DNA of 64,000 nucleotides. It comes from Micromonospora wenchangensis (GTDB lineage Bacteria > Actinomycetota > Actinomycetes > Mycobacteriales > Micromonosporaceae). The position numbers were made by a program, and so were the translations under genes. The notes beneath the pieces are model-generated. The model worked only from the letters and a program-made list of their open reading frames with translations, did no database searches and was not told the DNA's origin. The stretch covers positions 1 through 64,000 of the forward strand of contig NZ_MZMV01000016.1 in assembly GCF_002210435.1 (NCBI RefSeq), given 5' to 3'. Position 1 is the stretch's first letter, and every line of letters starts with the position of its first letter. Of this stretch, positions 18,507-27,325 are shown piece by piece.

Positions 18507-18714
18507 CCGTCGGAGGTCGCCGGAAACGGATGTTCGTGACACCGGACCGGTCGACGCCGGCACATTGAGTGATGTGCCCCACCCCAGGGTTACGCCGGGA
18601 TAACGAGCGTTCAACAGTCGTGCACGATTGGCGGCCGGTGGGTGGACGCGGGGCTACGCTCCCGTCCGTAACGTGGGATGCCGGCGGCACAACGCCTGTC
18701 GGTTCAAGGGCTGC

Positions 18715-18731
18715 CACCGCACGAGGCGGTG
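18715..18731 (+). promoter_or_regulatory. Leader hairpin just before the BMP lipoprotein ribosome site
   Basis: CACCGC (18715-18720) pairs with GCGGTG (18726-18731) around ACGAG. The hairpin ends nine bases before the AAGGAG of the next gene. A -10-like TACGCT lies at 18654-18659, giving a possible ~90-base leader. I see no known riboswitch consensus; regulation is speculative. Confidence 0.35.
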
Positions 18732-18750
18732 AGCAATGGAAGGAGACGTC

Positions 18751-19839
18751 TTGCGCTCTGTGCGTGGGATGCGGATCGCCTCTGCCATCGCGGCGGGTGG
18801 GCTCGTGCTGGGTGCCGCCGCGTGTGGTGAGGCCCCGGACGACGACAACAACGCCGGTGGCAGCGGCGACAAGAAGTACAGCGCCTGCATGGTGACCGAC
18901 GTCGGCGGCATCGACGACAAGTCGTTCAACACCTCCGCCTGGAAGGGCCTGGAGGAGGCCAAGAAGGCCAACGACAACATCGACATCAAGTACGTCGCGT
19001 CGAAGGCCGAGGCGGACTACGAGGTCAACCTGACCGGGTACGTCAACCAGAAGTGCGACTTCATCCTGGCCGTCGGTGGCCTGATGTCGGACGCCACCAA
19101 GAAGATCGCCGCCGCCAACCCGAACCAGCAGTTCGGCATCGTGGACGCGAACCCGGCCACGGCGAACGTCTACCCGATGCAGTTCGACACCGCCCAGGCC
19201 GCCTTCCAGGCCGGCTACCTGGCCGCCGGGATGAGCAAGAGCGGCAAGGTCGGCACCTACGGTGGCCTGCCGATCCCGCCGGTGACCATCTTCATGGACG
19301 GCTTCGCCGACGGCGTGGCGCACTACAACAAGACCAAGAGCAAGAACGTCCAGGTGCTCGGCTGGAACAAGGAGACCCAGAAGGGCTCCTTCACCAACGA
19401 CTTCGCCAAGCAGGACGAGGGCAAGAAGGTCTCCGACGCGCTGGTCGCCCAGGGCGCGGACATCGTCATGCCGGTCGCCGGTGGCGCGGGCCTCGGCACC
19501 ACCGCCGCGGCGAAGGCGTCGGGCGGCAAGTACTCGGTCGTGTGGGTCGACGTCGACGGCTGCGAGAGCACCCCGGACTGCGCGGCGCTGCTGACCACCG
19601 TGGTCAAGAACATCCCGGACGCCGTCAAGGACGCCGTGCTCAAGGCCGCCGGTGGCGAGAAGCTCGCCGCCACCCCGGGCTTCGTCGGCAACCTCGCCAA
19701 CAACGGTGTCTCGATCGCCCCGTACCACGACTTCGACAGCAAGGTCCCGGCGGACCTCAAGGCCGAGGTCGAGAAGCTCAAGGCGGACATCGCCGCCGGC
19801 ACCATCACGGTCACCTCGAAGGCCCAGCCGACCAAGTGA
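18751..19839 (+). CDS. BMP/PnrA-type nucleoside-binding lipoprotein
   Basis: A 362-residue substrate-binding lipoprotein of the BmpA/Med/PnrA family, which binds purine or pyrimidine nucleosides outside the membrane. The signal peptide leads to a lipobox (GAAACGE). The mature protein opens KYSACMVTDVGGIDDKSFNT, the BMP-family signature, and has DIVMPVAGGAGLGT near residue 240. I chose TTG 18751 because AAGGAG precedes it by five bases; ATG 18736 is in frame but lies upstream of that site. It leads a transporter operon (ATPase, two permeases), with a strong hairpin separating it from the ATPase. Confidence 0.92.
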   Translation: MRSVRGMRIASAIAAGGLVLGAAACGEAPDDDNNAGGSGDKKYSACMVTDVGGIDDKSFNTSAWKGLEEAKKANDNIDIKYVASKAEADYEVNLTGYVNQKCDFILAVGGLMSDATKKIAAANPNQQFGIVDANPATANVYPMQFDTAQAAFQAGYLAAGMSKSGKVGTYGGLPIPPVTIFMDGFADGVAHYNKTKSKNVQVLGWNKETQKGSFTNDFAKQDEGKKVSDALVAQGADIVMPVAGGAGLGTTAAAKASGGKYSVVWVDVDGCESTPDCAALLTTVVKNIPDAVKDAVLKAAGGEKLAATPGFVGNLANNGVSIAPYHDFDSKVPADLKAEVEKLKADIAAGTITVTSKAQPTK

Positions 19840-19904
19840 CCGCCGCGCCGGCCGCCACGATGGGATCATCGGCAGCGGCGGCCGGCGGGCACCAGGCATG
19901 ACGA

Positions 19905-19953
19905 CCGGCCGTCCCGGCGTACGTGGGCAACCCACGGGCGTCGGGGCGGCCGG
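19905..19953 (+). other. Long intercistronic stem-loop between lipoprotein and ATPase genes
   Basis: Positions 19905-19927 fold onto 19931-19953: 22 of 23 positions pair if G-U pairs are allowed, leaving one A-G mismatch and a CAA loop. It starts 65 bases after the lipoprotein stop and ends 84 bases before the ATPase start. Such a hairpin would protect the abundant binding-protein mRNA or stop most transcripts before the ATPase, like the malE-malF spacer of enterobacteria. Confidence 0.75.
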
Positions 19954-20037
19954 TCCGCGCACCGGTCGGCCGGCACCCCGGTGACCGGCCGATCCGGCAG
20001 CTAGGCTGCACCATCGCTCGCACCCCAGGAGGTTGCG

Positions 20038-21657
20038 CTGAGACTCGAACTGCGCGGCATCACCAAGCGGTTCGGTGATCTGGTCGCCAACGATCACATC
20101 GACCTGACGGTGGAGCCTGGAGAGATCCACGCCCTGCTCGGCGAGAACGGCGCCGGCAAGTCGACCCTGATGAACGTGCTCTACGGGCTCTACCAGCCCG
20201 ACGGGGGCGAGATCCTGGTCGACGGAAAGCCGCTGAGGCTCAAGGGCCCCTCGGACGCGATCCGGGCCGGGATCGGCATGGTGCACCAGCACTTCATGCT
20301 GGTGCCGGTCTTCACCGTGGCCGAGAACATCATGCTCGGCGCGGAGCAGGTCCGGGGCGGCATCGTCGGCTTCCTCGACCGGCGGCGGGCCCGCCGCGAG
20401 GTGGCCGAGGTCTCCGCGCGGTACAACCTGCGGGTCGACCCGGACGCCGTGATCGAGGACCTGCCGGTCGGCATCCAGCAGCGGGTCGAGATCGTCAAGG
20501 CGCTCACCCGCGACGTCGACCTGCTGATCCTCGACGAGCCGACCGCCGTACTCACCCCGCAGGAGACCGAGGAACTGCTCACGGTCATGCGGTCGCTCAA
20601 GGCGGCCGGCAAGTCGATCGTCTTCATCACCCACAAGCTCGGCGAGGTCAAGGCCATCGCCGACCGGATCACCGTGATCCGGCGCGGCCGGACCGTCGGC
20701 ACCGCCTCCCCCGAGGCGAGCCGGGACGAGTTGGCCGCGCTGATGGTCGGCCGTGACGTCCGGCTCACCGTCGACAAGCAGCCCGCCACCCCGGGCCGGC
20801 CGATCCTGGAGGTCGCCGGCCTGGTCGTCGACGACGACCGGCAGGTCCGCGCGGTGGACGGCGTCGACCTGACCGTACGCGCCGGTGAGGTGCTCGGCGT
20901 GGCCGGCGTGCAGGGCAACGGGCAGACCGAGCTGATCGAGGCGATCATGGGGTTGCGCCCGACGCTCGCCGGCACGGTGACCCTCGACGGTGAGCCGATC
21001 CACGGCTGGTCCACCAAGAAGGTGCTCCGTGCCGGGGTCGGCTACGTCCCCGAGGACCGCAGCGTCGACGGCCTGGTCAAGGAGTTCAGCGTCGCCGAGA
21101 ACCTGGTCCTCGACATCTACGACCGGCCGCCGTTCGGTAGGGGCCTGGCGCTGCGGCCGGAGGCGATCGCCGCCTCGGCGAAGGAGCGGATCGAGCAGTT
21201 CGACGTGCGTACCCCGTCGGCGGACGCGGCGGTCGGCACCCTGTCCGGCGGCAACCAGCAGAAGGTGATCGTGGCCCGGGAGCTGTCCCGGCCGCTGAAG
21301 CTCTTCATCGCCGCCCAGCCCACCCGGGGCGTGGACGTCGGCTCGATCGAGTTCATCCACAGCCGGGTCGTCCGGGAGCGCGACGTCGGCACCGCCGTCA
21401 TGGTGGTCTCCAGCGAGTTGGACGAGGTGATCGGCCTCGCCGACCGGATCGCGGTGATGTACCGGGGCCGGATCATCGGCATCGTCGGCCCGGACACCCC
21501 GCGCGAGGAGATCGGCCTGCTGATGGCCGGCATCACCCCGGACGCCCCCGCACCGGCCCCGGCCGACGGCGCGGCCACCCCGGGCGAGGCGACCGGCGGT
21601 ACGGCCGGCGGCGCGACGCCGGCCCCCGAACGCCCTGGTAACGAGGACGAGGCATGA
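20038..21657 (+). CDS. Nucleoside ABC transporter ATPase, double-domain
   Basis: A 539-residue ATPase with two ABC domains, as in NupA/YufO and ribose-type importers. First domain: Walker A GENGAGKST, a degenerate signature LPVGIQQR, Walker B LLILDEPTA. Second domain (from about residue 260): GVQGNGQTE in place of Walker A and an intact LSGGNQQK signature. The start appears to be CTG 20038: AGGAGG lies five bases before it and the coding sequence then reads RLELRGITKRFGDL. Starting at the first ATG (20110) would remove the first strands of the fold. A proline/alanine tail ends the protein. The stop overlaps the first permease start. Confidence 0.88.
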   Translation: MRLELRGITKRFGDLVANDHIDLTVEPGEIHALLGENGAGKSTLMNVLYGLYQPDGGEILVDGKPLRLKGPSDAIRAGIGMVHQHFMLVPVFTVAENIMLGAEQVRGGIVGFLDRRRARREVAEVSARYNLRVDPDAVIEDLPVGIQQRVEIVKALTRDVDLLILDEPTAVLTPQETEELLTVMRSLKAAGKSIVFITHKLGEVKAIADRITVIRRGRTVGTASPEASRDELAALMVGRDVRLTVDKQPATPGRPILEVAGLVVDDDRQVRAVDGVDLTVRAGEVLGVAGVQGNGQTELIEAIMGLRPTLAGTVTLDGEPIHGWSTKKVLRAGVGYVPEDRSVDGLVKEFSVAENLVLDIYDRPPFGRGLALRPEAIAASAKERIEQFDVRTPSADAAVGTLSGGNQQKVIVARELSRPLKLFIAAQPTRGVDVGSIEFIHSRVVRERDVGTAVMVVSSELDEVIGLADRIAVMYRGRIIGIVGPDTPREEIGLLMAGITPDAPAPAPADGAATPGEATGGTAGGATPAPERPGNEDEA

Positions 21658-22979
21658 GCAACCCCAACCCGGTGTCCGGCTCCCCGGACAAGGAACCGGC
21701 GACCGAGGCGGAGCTGGCGCTGACCGGCAAGGCCGACCGGGGCGCCACGATGACCTCACCCAAGCAGTCCGCGCCGGGGCCCCGGCCAACGCTGGGCCGG
21801 CTGTTCCTGGACAACCTCTGGGCCGCCAACACGGTCACCGTCACCGTGCTGGCCCTGGTGCTGGCGATGCTTGTCGGCGCGGTCCTGATCATCGTGTCGG
21901 ACCCGGACGTGCTGGCCACCTACGGCTACATCACGGCCCGCCCGACCGACGCCCTGAACGCGAGCTGGACGGTGGTCAGCGAGGCGTACGCCAACCTGTT
22001 CAAGGGGGCGGTCTTCGACCCGGAGGCGTCCGGCTTCACCGCCGCGCTCAGCCCGATCTCGGAGACCCTCACCTACACCGCGCCGCTGGTGTTCACCGGC
22101 CTGTCGGTGGCGCTCGCCTTCCGGGGCGGCCTGTTCAACATCGGTGCCCAGGGTCAGGCGACGATGGGCGTGATCCTGGCCGCGGTGGCCGGCTTCGCGT
22201 TGCCGCTGCCCCCGGTGGTGCACCTGGTCGTCGCGTTGATCGCCGGTGCGGCCGGCGGTGCGGTGTGGGGTTTCGTCCCCGGCATCCTCAAGGCCCGGAC
22301 CGGCGCGCACGAGGTGATCAACACGATCATGCTCAACTACGTCGCCGTCTACTTCCTGTCCTGGATCATCGTGCAGAACGGCGTGCAGAACCCGGACCGG
22401 GCGGACGCGATCAGCCGCCCGGTCGACTCCTCGGCCGCGCTGCCCCGGCTGCTCGGCGACAACCTGCGGGTGCACGCCGGCATCCTGCTCGCGGTGCTCG
22501 CCACCTGGGCGATCGCCTGGCTGCTCAACCGGTCGACGCTCGGCTTCGAGCTGCGGGCCGTCGGGGCCAACCCCGACGCGGCGCGGACCGCCGGCATCAG
22601 CGTCACCAAGACGTACGTGCTGGTGATGGTGATCGCCGGGATGCTCGCCGGCCTCGGCGGCAGCCAGATGGTGCTGGGTTCCACCGCGAACGCGCTCACC
22701 CCGCTGGTGATCGCGCAGATCGGCTTCGACGGCATCCTGGTGGCGCTGCTCGGCCGGGTGAAGCCGTGGGGTGTGCTGCTGGCCGCGCTGCTGTTCGGCG
22801 CGCTCCAGGCCGGTGGCAACCGGATGCAGTCGTACTCCGGGATCTCGCTGGAGCTGGTCACCGTGCTCCAGGCGCTGATCGTCATCTTCATCGCCGCGCC
22901 GGCCCTGGTGAAGGCGATCTTCCAGCTCCGGGCCGCCCGTGCCGCCCGGTTGCAGACGAGCCTCGCGAAGGGCTGGTGA
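21654..22979 (+). CDS. Nucleoside ABC transporter permease 1
   Basis: A 441-residue branched-type permease (BPD_transp_2 family), partner of the BMP binding protein. A hydrophilic N-terminus of about 60 residues precedes about ten hydrophobic segments; the conserved stretch ARTGAHEVINTIMLNYVAVY contacts the ATPase, and GFDGILVALLGRVKPWGVLL marks the C-terminal half. ATG overlaps the ATPase stop by four bases (ATGA). The next permease begins three bases after its stop. Confidence 0.92.
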   Translation: MSNPNPVSGSPDKEPATEAELALTGKADRGATMTSPKQSAPGPRPTLGRLFLDNLWAANTVTVTVLALVLAMLVGAVLIIVSDPDVLATYGYITARPTDALNASWTVVSEAYANLFKGAVFDPEASGFTAALSPISETLTYTAPLVFTGLSVALAFRGGLFNIGAQGQATMGVILAAVAGFALPLPPVVHLVVALIAGAAGGAVWGFVPGILKARTGAHEVINTIMLNYVAVYFLSWIIVQNGVQNPDRADAISRPVDSSAALPRLLGDNLRVHAGILLAVLATWAIAWLLNRSTLGFELRAVGANPDAARTAGISVTKTYVLVMVIAGMLAGLGGSQMVLGSTANALTPLVIAQIGFDGILVALLGRVKPWGVLLAALLFGALQAGGNRMQSYSGISLELVTVLQALIVIFIAAPALVKAIFQLRAARAARLQTSLAKGW

Positions 22980-22982
22980 GGC

Positions 22983-24263
22983 ATGTCCACCACCGCTGTC
23001 CCCGACGTCGCCGTGGCCGCGGTCGACGAGGGCTTCTGGACCCGTCCCCGTAAGGTCGGCGCGGTCCTGCTGGCGCTGGGCGTGCTCGCCACCGTGCTGT
23101 TCGGGGCGCTGGCCACCGGCCAGCAGGCCCGGTTCACCCTCAGCGAGACCGAGGGCGGCGCGGCGCTGGAGATCCAGGGCACCCTCGGCGCGATCCTGTT
23201 CGGGGTCGTCGCCGCCGGGGCCGGCGGCGCGCTGCTGGCCGGGGTCCCGAAGCGCTGGTTCACCCTGGTCCTCGGGGTCGGGCTGGTCGCCTTCGTGCTG
23301 AGCTTCCTGTGCTGGCAGGTCTCCGCCGCACCCGAGGGCCGTAACTTCATGCCGATGGTCAACATCGTCCGGGGCACCTTCGTGCTGGCCCTGCCGTTGA
23401 TCTTCGGTGCGCTGGCCGGGGTGCTCTGCGAGCGGTCCGGCGTGGTCAACGTCGCCATCGAGGGGCAGTTGCTGATGGGCGCGTTCAGCGGCGCGCTCTT
23501 CGGCAGCCTCAGCGGCAACGTCTGGGTGGGCCTGGTGGCGGCGGCGGTCGGTGGCGCGTTCATCTCGCTGCTGCTTGCCGTCTTCGCCATCCGCTACCTG
23601 GTCGACCAGGTCGTGATGGGGGTGGTGCTCAACCTGCTGGCGGTCGGCGTCACCGGCTTCCTCTACGAGCGGCTGATGCAGACCGACGCGGACAAATACA
23701 ACAGCGCGCCGCGGTTCGGCAACTGGGAGATCCCGCTGCTGAAGGACATCCCGCTGCTCGGTCCGGCGCTGTTCAGGGGAAACATCTTCCTCTACCTCGG
23801 CCTGCTGCTGGTGCTGGTCATCCACCTCGCGCTGTTCCGTACCCGGTGGGGCCTGCGGACCCGTTCGGTGGGTGAGCACCCGACCGCCGCCGACACCCTC
23901 GGGGTCAAGGTGCTGAGCCTGCGGTACCGCAACGTGCTGCTGGCCGGCGTGGTGGCCGGCATCGGCGGCGCGTCGTACACCCTGGCGCTCTACAGCTTCA
24001 CCAAGAACATGATCGGCGGTAAGGGCTTCATCGCCCTGGCCGCGCTGATCTTCGGCCGGTGGAGCCCGACCGGCGCGCTGCTCGCCGCGCTGTTCTTCGG
24101 CTTCGCCGACCAGCTCGCCACCTACCTCGGGGCGATCGGCAGCAGCATCCCCAACCAGTTCCTGGCGATGCTGCCCTACCTGGCGACCATCCTCGCGGTG
24201 GCCGGGCTGGTGGGTCGGGTCCGGGCACCCGCCGCCGACGGCAAGCCGTACGTCAAGGGCTGA
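22983..24263 (+). CDS. Nucleoside ABC transporter permease 2
   Basis: A 426-residue second membrane subunit of the same family. Features include LAGVLCERSGVVNVAIEGQL, typical of NupC/YufQ-type subunits, a loop around residues 240-260, and GGKGFIALAALIFGRWSPTG near the C-terminus. Together with permease 1 it forms a heterodimeric channel for nucleosides. The operon ends with a perfect 14-bp hairpin 15 bases after its stop. Confidence 0.92.
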   Translation: MSTTAVPDVAVAAVDEGFWTRPRKVGAVLLALGVLATVLFGALATGQQARFTLSETEGGAALEIQGTLGAILFGVVAAGAGGALLAGVPKRWFTLVLGVGLVAFVLSFLCWQVSAAPEGRNFMPMVNIVRGTFVLALPLIFGALAGVLCERSGVVNVAIEGQLLMGAFSGALFGSLSGNVWVGLVAAAVGGAFISLLLAVFAIRYLVDQVVMGVVLNLLAVGVTGFLYERLMQTDADKYNSAPRFGNWEIPLLKDIPLLGPALFRGNIFLYLGLLLVLVIHLALFRTRWGLRTRSVGEHPTAADTLGVKVLSLRYRNVLLAGVVAGIGGASYTLALYSFTKNMIGGKGFIALAALIFGRWSPTGALLAALFFGFADQLATYLGAIGSSIPNQFLAMLPYLATILAVAGLVGRVRAPAADGKPYVKG

Positions 24264-24278
24264 ACGACGGCCCCCGTG

Positions 24279-24310
24279 CGGGCCCGGCGGGGACCTCCCC
24301 GCCGGGCCCG
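24279..24310 (+). terminator. Perfect 14-bp hairpin after the nucleoside transporter
   Basis: Arms 24279-24292 and 24297-24310 are exactly complementary over 14 G/C pairs with an ACCT loop. It separates the transporter operon from cdd, which has its own -10-like element. Confidence 0.72.
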
Positions 24311-24424
24311 TGCCGTTCTCGGCGGGCGGGGCCCGACTCCCGCAGCGGGCCGGCGCGGACACGGCGGACGGCCGACCGGCACCCTTCCCGCACCCGTGCG
24401 GGGTGACCTGGGCAGAATGAGGGG

Positions 24425-25135
24425 ATGAGCGAGATCGACTGGGAACGCCTGCGGGCCGCCGCGACCGAGGTGATGCGGCACGCCTACGTGCCGTACTCGA
24501 AGTTCCCGGTCGGCGCGGCGGCCCTGGTCGACGACGGCCGGGTGGTGGTCGGCTGCAACGTGGAGAACGCCGGCTACGGGGTGACCCTGTGCGCCGAGTG
24601 CGGGGTGGTCTCGGCGCTGCACGCCACCGGCGGCGGCCGGCTGGTCGCGATGTCCTGCGTCGACGCCACCGGGGAGCCGTTGATGCCGTGCGGCAGGTGC
24701 CGGCAACTGCTCTGGGAGAACGGCGGCCCGGAGTGCCTGGTCGAGTCGAGGACCGGTCCGCTGCGGATGGCGGAGCTGCTGCCGCACGCCTTCGACGTGG
24801 CCGACATCGAGGCGGTCGTCGGCGAGAACCCGGTGCCGGTGGTGCCGGACCGGTTGGCCGCCTGGCGGGGCCGGGGCACCGTCTTCGTGCACCCGGACCT
24901 CTCCGCCGGGCAGCAGATCTGGACGGCGTACTGGGAACGGTCGGCGGGCGACAGCGACGAGGCCGGGCCCGGGGTGCTGGAGGAGGGCCCGAGCTGGGGC
25001 GACCCGGCGGAGGCGATCACCTGGGGGCTGGCCCGGACGCCCAGGGTCGTGGTGGTGGACGCCGAGGGCACCATCTTCTGGGCCGGTGAGGGCGAGCCGC
25101 CGGTGGAGATCCCGGCCCGCTGGGCCGCGTCCTGA
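24425..25135 (+). CDS. cdd: Cytidine deaminase with C-terminal extension
   Basis: A 236-residue protein. Residues 1-130 are a standard zinc cytidine deaminase converting cytidine or deoxycytidine to uridine forms: GCNVENAGYG, then CAEC and PCGRC supply the catalytic Glu and the three Cys ligands. About 100 further residues follow, roughly twice the family's usual length, containing WTAYWERSA, a DPAEAITWGLARTPRVVVVD segment and YWAG-like IFWAGEG. That part looks like a separate small actinobacterial domain of unknown function. CAGAAT at 24413-24418 and no ribosome site suggest a leaderless mRNA. deoA follows after 52 bases. Confidence 0.9.
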   Translation: MSEIDWERLRAAATEVMRHAYVPYSKFPVGAAALVDDGRVVVGCNVENAGYGVTLCAECGVVSALHATGGGRLVAMSCVDATGEPLMPCGRCRQLLWENGGPECLVESRTGPLRMAELLPHAFDVADIEAVVGENPVPVVPDRLAAWRGRGTVFVHPDLSAGQQIWTAYWERSAGDSDEAGPGVLEEGPSWGDPAEAITWGLARTPRVVVVDAEGTIFWAGEGEPPVEIPARWAAS

Positions 25136-25187
25136 CCCGTCCGGCCCGCGCGCCGGTCACTGCAACGACTTCAGAGGGAACTCAACG

Positions 25188-26468
25188 GTGAGTGCTTTTA
25201 CCGCGGTCGACGTCATCCGGGCCAAGCGGGACGGGGGTGTGCTCAGCGACGGCCAGATCGACTGGGTGGTCGACGCGTACACCCGGGGGCTGGTGGCCGA
25301 CGAGCAGATGTCGGCGCTGGCCATGGCGATCCTGCTGCGCGGCATGTCGGTGCCGGAGATCGCCAGGTGGACCGCCGCGATGATCGCCAGCGGCGAGCGG
25401 CTGGACCTGTCGGCGGTGGACCGGCCGACTGTCGACAAGCACTCCACCGGCGGCGTCGGCGACAAGATCACCCTGCCGCTCACCCCGCTGGTGGCGGCCT
25501 GCGGCGGCGCGGTCCCGCAGCTCTCCGGCCGGGGGCTGGGGCACACCGGCGGCACCCTCGACAAGCTGGAGTCGATCCCCGGCTGGCGGGCGGCCCTGAG
25601 CAACGACGAGTTCATCGCCCAGCTCCGCGACGTCGGCGCGGTGATCTGCGCGGCCGGCGCCGCGCTCGCCCCGGCCGACCGCAAGCTGTACGCGCTGCGC
25701 GACGTCACCGGCACCGTCGAGGCGATCCCGCTGATCGCCAGCTCGATCATGAGCAAGAAGATCGCCGAGGGCACCGGGGCGCTGGTCCTCGACGTCAAGG
25801 TGGGCTCCGGGGCGTTCATGAAGACCGTGGCCGACGCCCGCGAACTGGCCCGGACGATGGTGGCGCTCGGCGACGCCCACGGGGTGCGCACGGTCGCCCT
25901 GCTCACCGACATGTCCACCCCGCTCGGCCTGACCGTCGGCAACGCCGTCGAGGTGGCCGAGTCGGTGCAGGTGCTCGCCGGCGGTGGCCCGGCCGACGTG
26001 GTGGAGCTGACCCTGGCCCTGGCCCGGGAGATGCTCGACGCGGCCGGCCTGCCCGACGCCGACCCGGCCGCCGCGCTGCGCGACGGACGGGCGATGGACG
26101 CCTGGCGCACGATGATCCGCGCCCAGGGCGGCGACCCGGACGCCAAGCTGCCCGCCGCCAACGAGGTCGAGGTGGTCCGCGCCGACACCGACGGCTTCGT
26201 CGAGTCCGTCGACGCGTACGCGATCGGGGTGGCCGCGTGGCGGCTCGGCGCGGGGCGGGCCCGCAAGGAGGACCCGGTCAGCGCCGCCGCCGGGGTGGTG
26301 CTGCACAAGCGGCCCGGCGACCCGGTGCGGGTCGGTGAACCGCTGTACGAGCTGCGTGCCGACGACACGGTACGGCTGCCGGCGGCGCGTGCCGAGGCGG
26401 CCCGCGCGGTCCGGGTTTCGGCCACCGCGCCGTCGGTGTCGCCGCTGGTCATCGAGCGGATCGGCTGA
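25188..26468 (+). CDS. deoA: Thymidine phosphorylase
   Basis: A 426-residue pyrimidine nucleoside phosphorylase, splitting thymidine or deoxyuridine to base and 2-deoxyribose-1-phosphate. The family signature is SGRGLGHTGGTLDKLESIPG (about residue 115), and the phosphate-binding region HSTGGVGDK is near residue 85. The C-terminal alpha/beta lobe is complete. GTG 25188 is preceded by AGAGGGA; the frame is open further upstream through the cdd end, without support. It lies in a salvage cluster with cdd and add. A hairpin 40 bases downstream probably ends the transcript. Confidence 0.95.
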   Translation: MSAFTAVDVIRAKRDGGVLSDGQIDWVVDAYTRGLVADEQMSALAMAILLRGMSVPEIARWTAAMIASGERLDLSAVDRPTVDKHSTGGVGDKITLPLTPLVAACGGAVPQLSGRGLGHTGGTLDKLESIPGWRAALSNDEFIAQLRDVGAVICAAGAALAPADRKLYALRDVTGTVEAIPLIASSIMSKKIAEGTGALVLDVKVGSGAFMKTVADARELARTMVALGDAHGVRTVALLTDMSTPLGLTVGNAVEVAESVQVLAGGGPADVVELTLALAREMLDAAGLPDADPAAALRDGRAMDAWRTMIRAQGGDPDAKLPAANEVEVVRADTDGFVESVDAYAIGVAAWRLGAGRARKEDPVSAAAGVVLHKRPGDPVRVGEPLYELRADDTVRLPAARAEAARAVRVSATAPSVSPLVIERIG

Positions 26469-26507
26469 CGGTCGGCGACACCGGCCACCGGTCGGCCCGA
26501 TGGGGGC

Positions 26508-26528
26508 CGGCCGGCATGGTGCCGGCCG
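26508..26528 (+). terminator. Hairpin after deoA
   Basis: CGGCCGGCA (26508-26516) pairs perfectly with TGCCGGCCG (26520-26528) around a TGG loop, 40 bases after deoA. Confidence 0.6.
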
Positions 26529-26570
26529 CGACGGAACGCTATCCTCCCTGGTCAGGGGGACCGAACGGCG

Positions 26571-27284
26571 GTGACGCCGCGTGAGCAGACAGGGAATCCG
26601 ATCGTGCTGGTAGCCGCGCCCGATCCCCGCGAGGTCCGCGAGGCGAGCCTCGACGAGTTGTCCCGGCTGCGCCTGCCCCTGCCGCCGGCCCAGTTTCCCC
26701 TGGTCTGGGAGCCGGGCGACGAGATCGAACTGCGACCCACCGGGGAGATCGAGGCGCGCATCGCGGTGCTGCACCTGATCCTGGCCCGGTGCTTCGGGAT
26801 GCCGGCGCAGACGGCGATGAGCTGGCTGCTCGAATCCCACCTGGTCGACATGGTCACCCCGCCCGAGTGGCAGTTCGTGGTGGGCGGCAAGGGCGACCAC
26901 CGCTCCTTCGTCCTGCACCACGACGCGCTGTTCTCACTGTCCTGGGTGCTGGGTCTGAGCAAGCAGCTCGACCCGACCATCCCGGTGGACGAACGGCTGG
27001 TGGAGCGGATGCCGTACCTGGCCGGGGGGGAGACCTTCGGTCAGTGGCAGGCCCGCATCCTGGCCGCCCCGCAGCACCCGGCGGACGCCGCCGCCCTGCT
27101 CGACCTGCACTACTGCCTGGACTGGGCGTACCTGGAGGTGGAGAAGTCGGGGCACCGGCTGCCGGGCCTGGTGGACGCGAACGCGATCGGCCAGCGCCGG
27201 TGGGCGTTGGAGTGGGCGGTGGTGCTGCGCGGCCCCTACCACGACGAGCCGCCCGGCTGGGAAGAGGTCGACCTCTCCACCTGA
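26571..27284 (+). CDS. DUF4272-like conserved protein
   Basis: A 237-residue soluble protein with no enzyme motif. The pattern of an Arg-rich helix, AMSWLLESHLVDMVTPPEW, an acidic/aromatic helix LSWVLGLSKQLD followed by VDERLV, then a helix containing LDWAYLEV, and a closing AIGQRRWALEWAVV resembles DUF4272 proteins, whose function is unknown; this match is from memory of the pattern. GTG 26571 starts the conserved part. A -10-like TATCCT lies about 25-30 bases upstream. Confidence 0.65.
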   Translation: MTPREQTGNPIVLVAAPDPREVREASLDELSRLRLPLPPAQFPLVWEPGDEIELRPTGEIEARIAVLHLILARCFGMPAQTAMSWLLESHLVDMVTPPEWQFVVGGKGDHRSFVLHHDALFSLSWVLGLSKQLDPTIPVDERLVERMPYLAGGETFGQWQARILAAPQHPADAAALLDLHYCLDWAYLEVEKSGHRLPGLVDANAIGQRRWALEWAVVLRGPYHDEPPGWEEVDLST

Positions 27285-27325
27285 TTGTTGCCGCGCCCGC
27301 GGTGGCGTCGCCTGCCCGTGTCCCG

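Noticed and set aside
21756..24362. Very long open frame antisense to the permease genes (and similar ones at 282-1706, 6111-8714, 13512-15173)
   Set aside because: GC-rich third positions keep antisense frames open. These frames lack domains and ribosome sites, and the sense strand encodes clear permeases, CysN, YihY and MalF.
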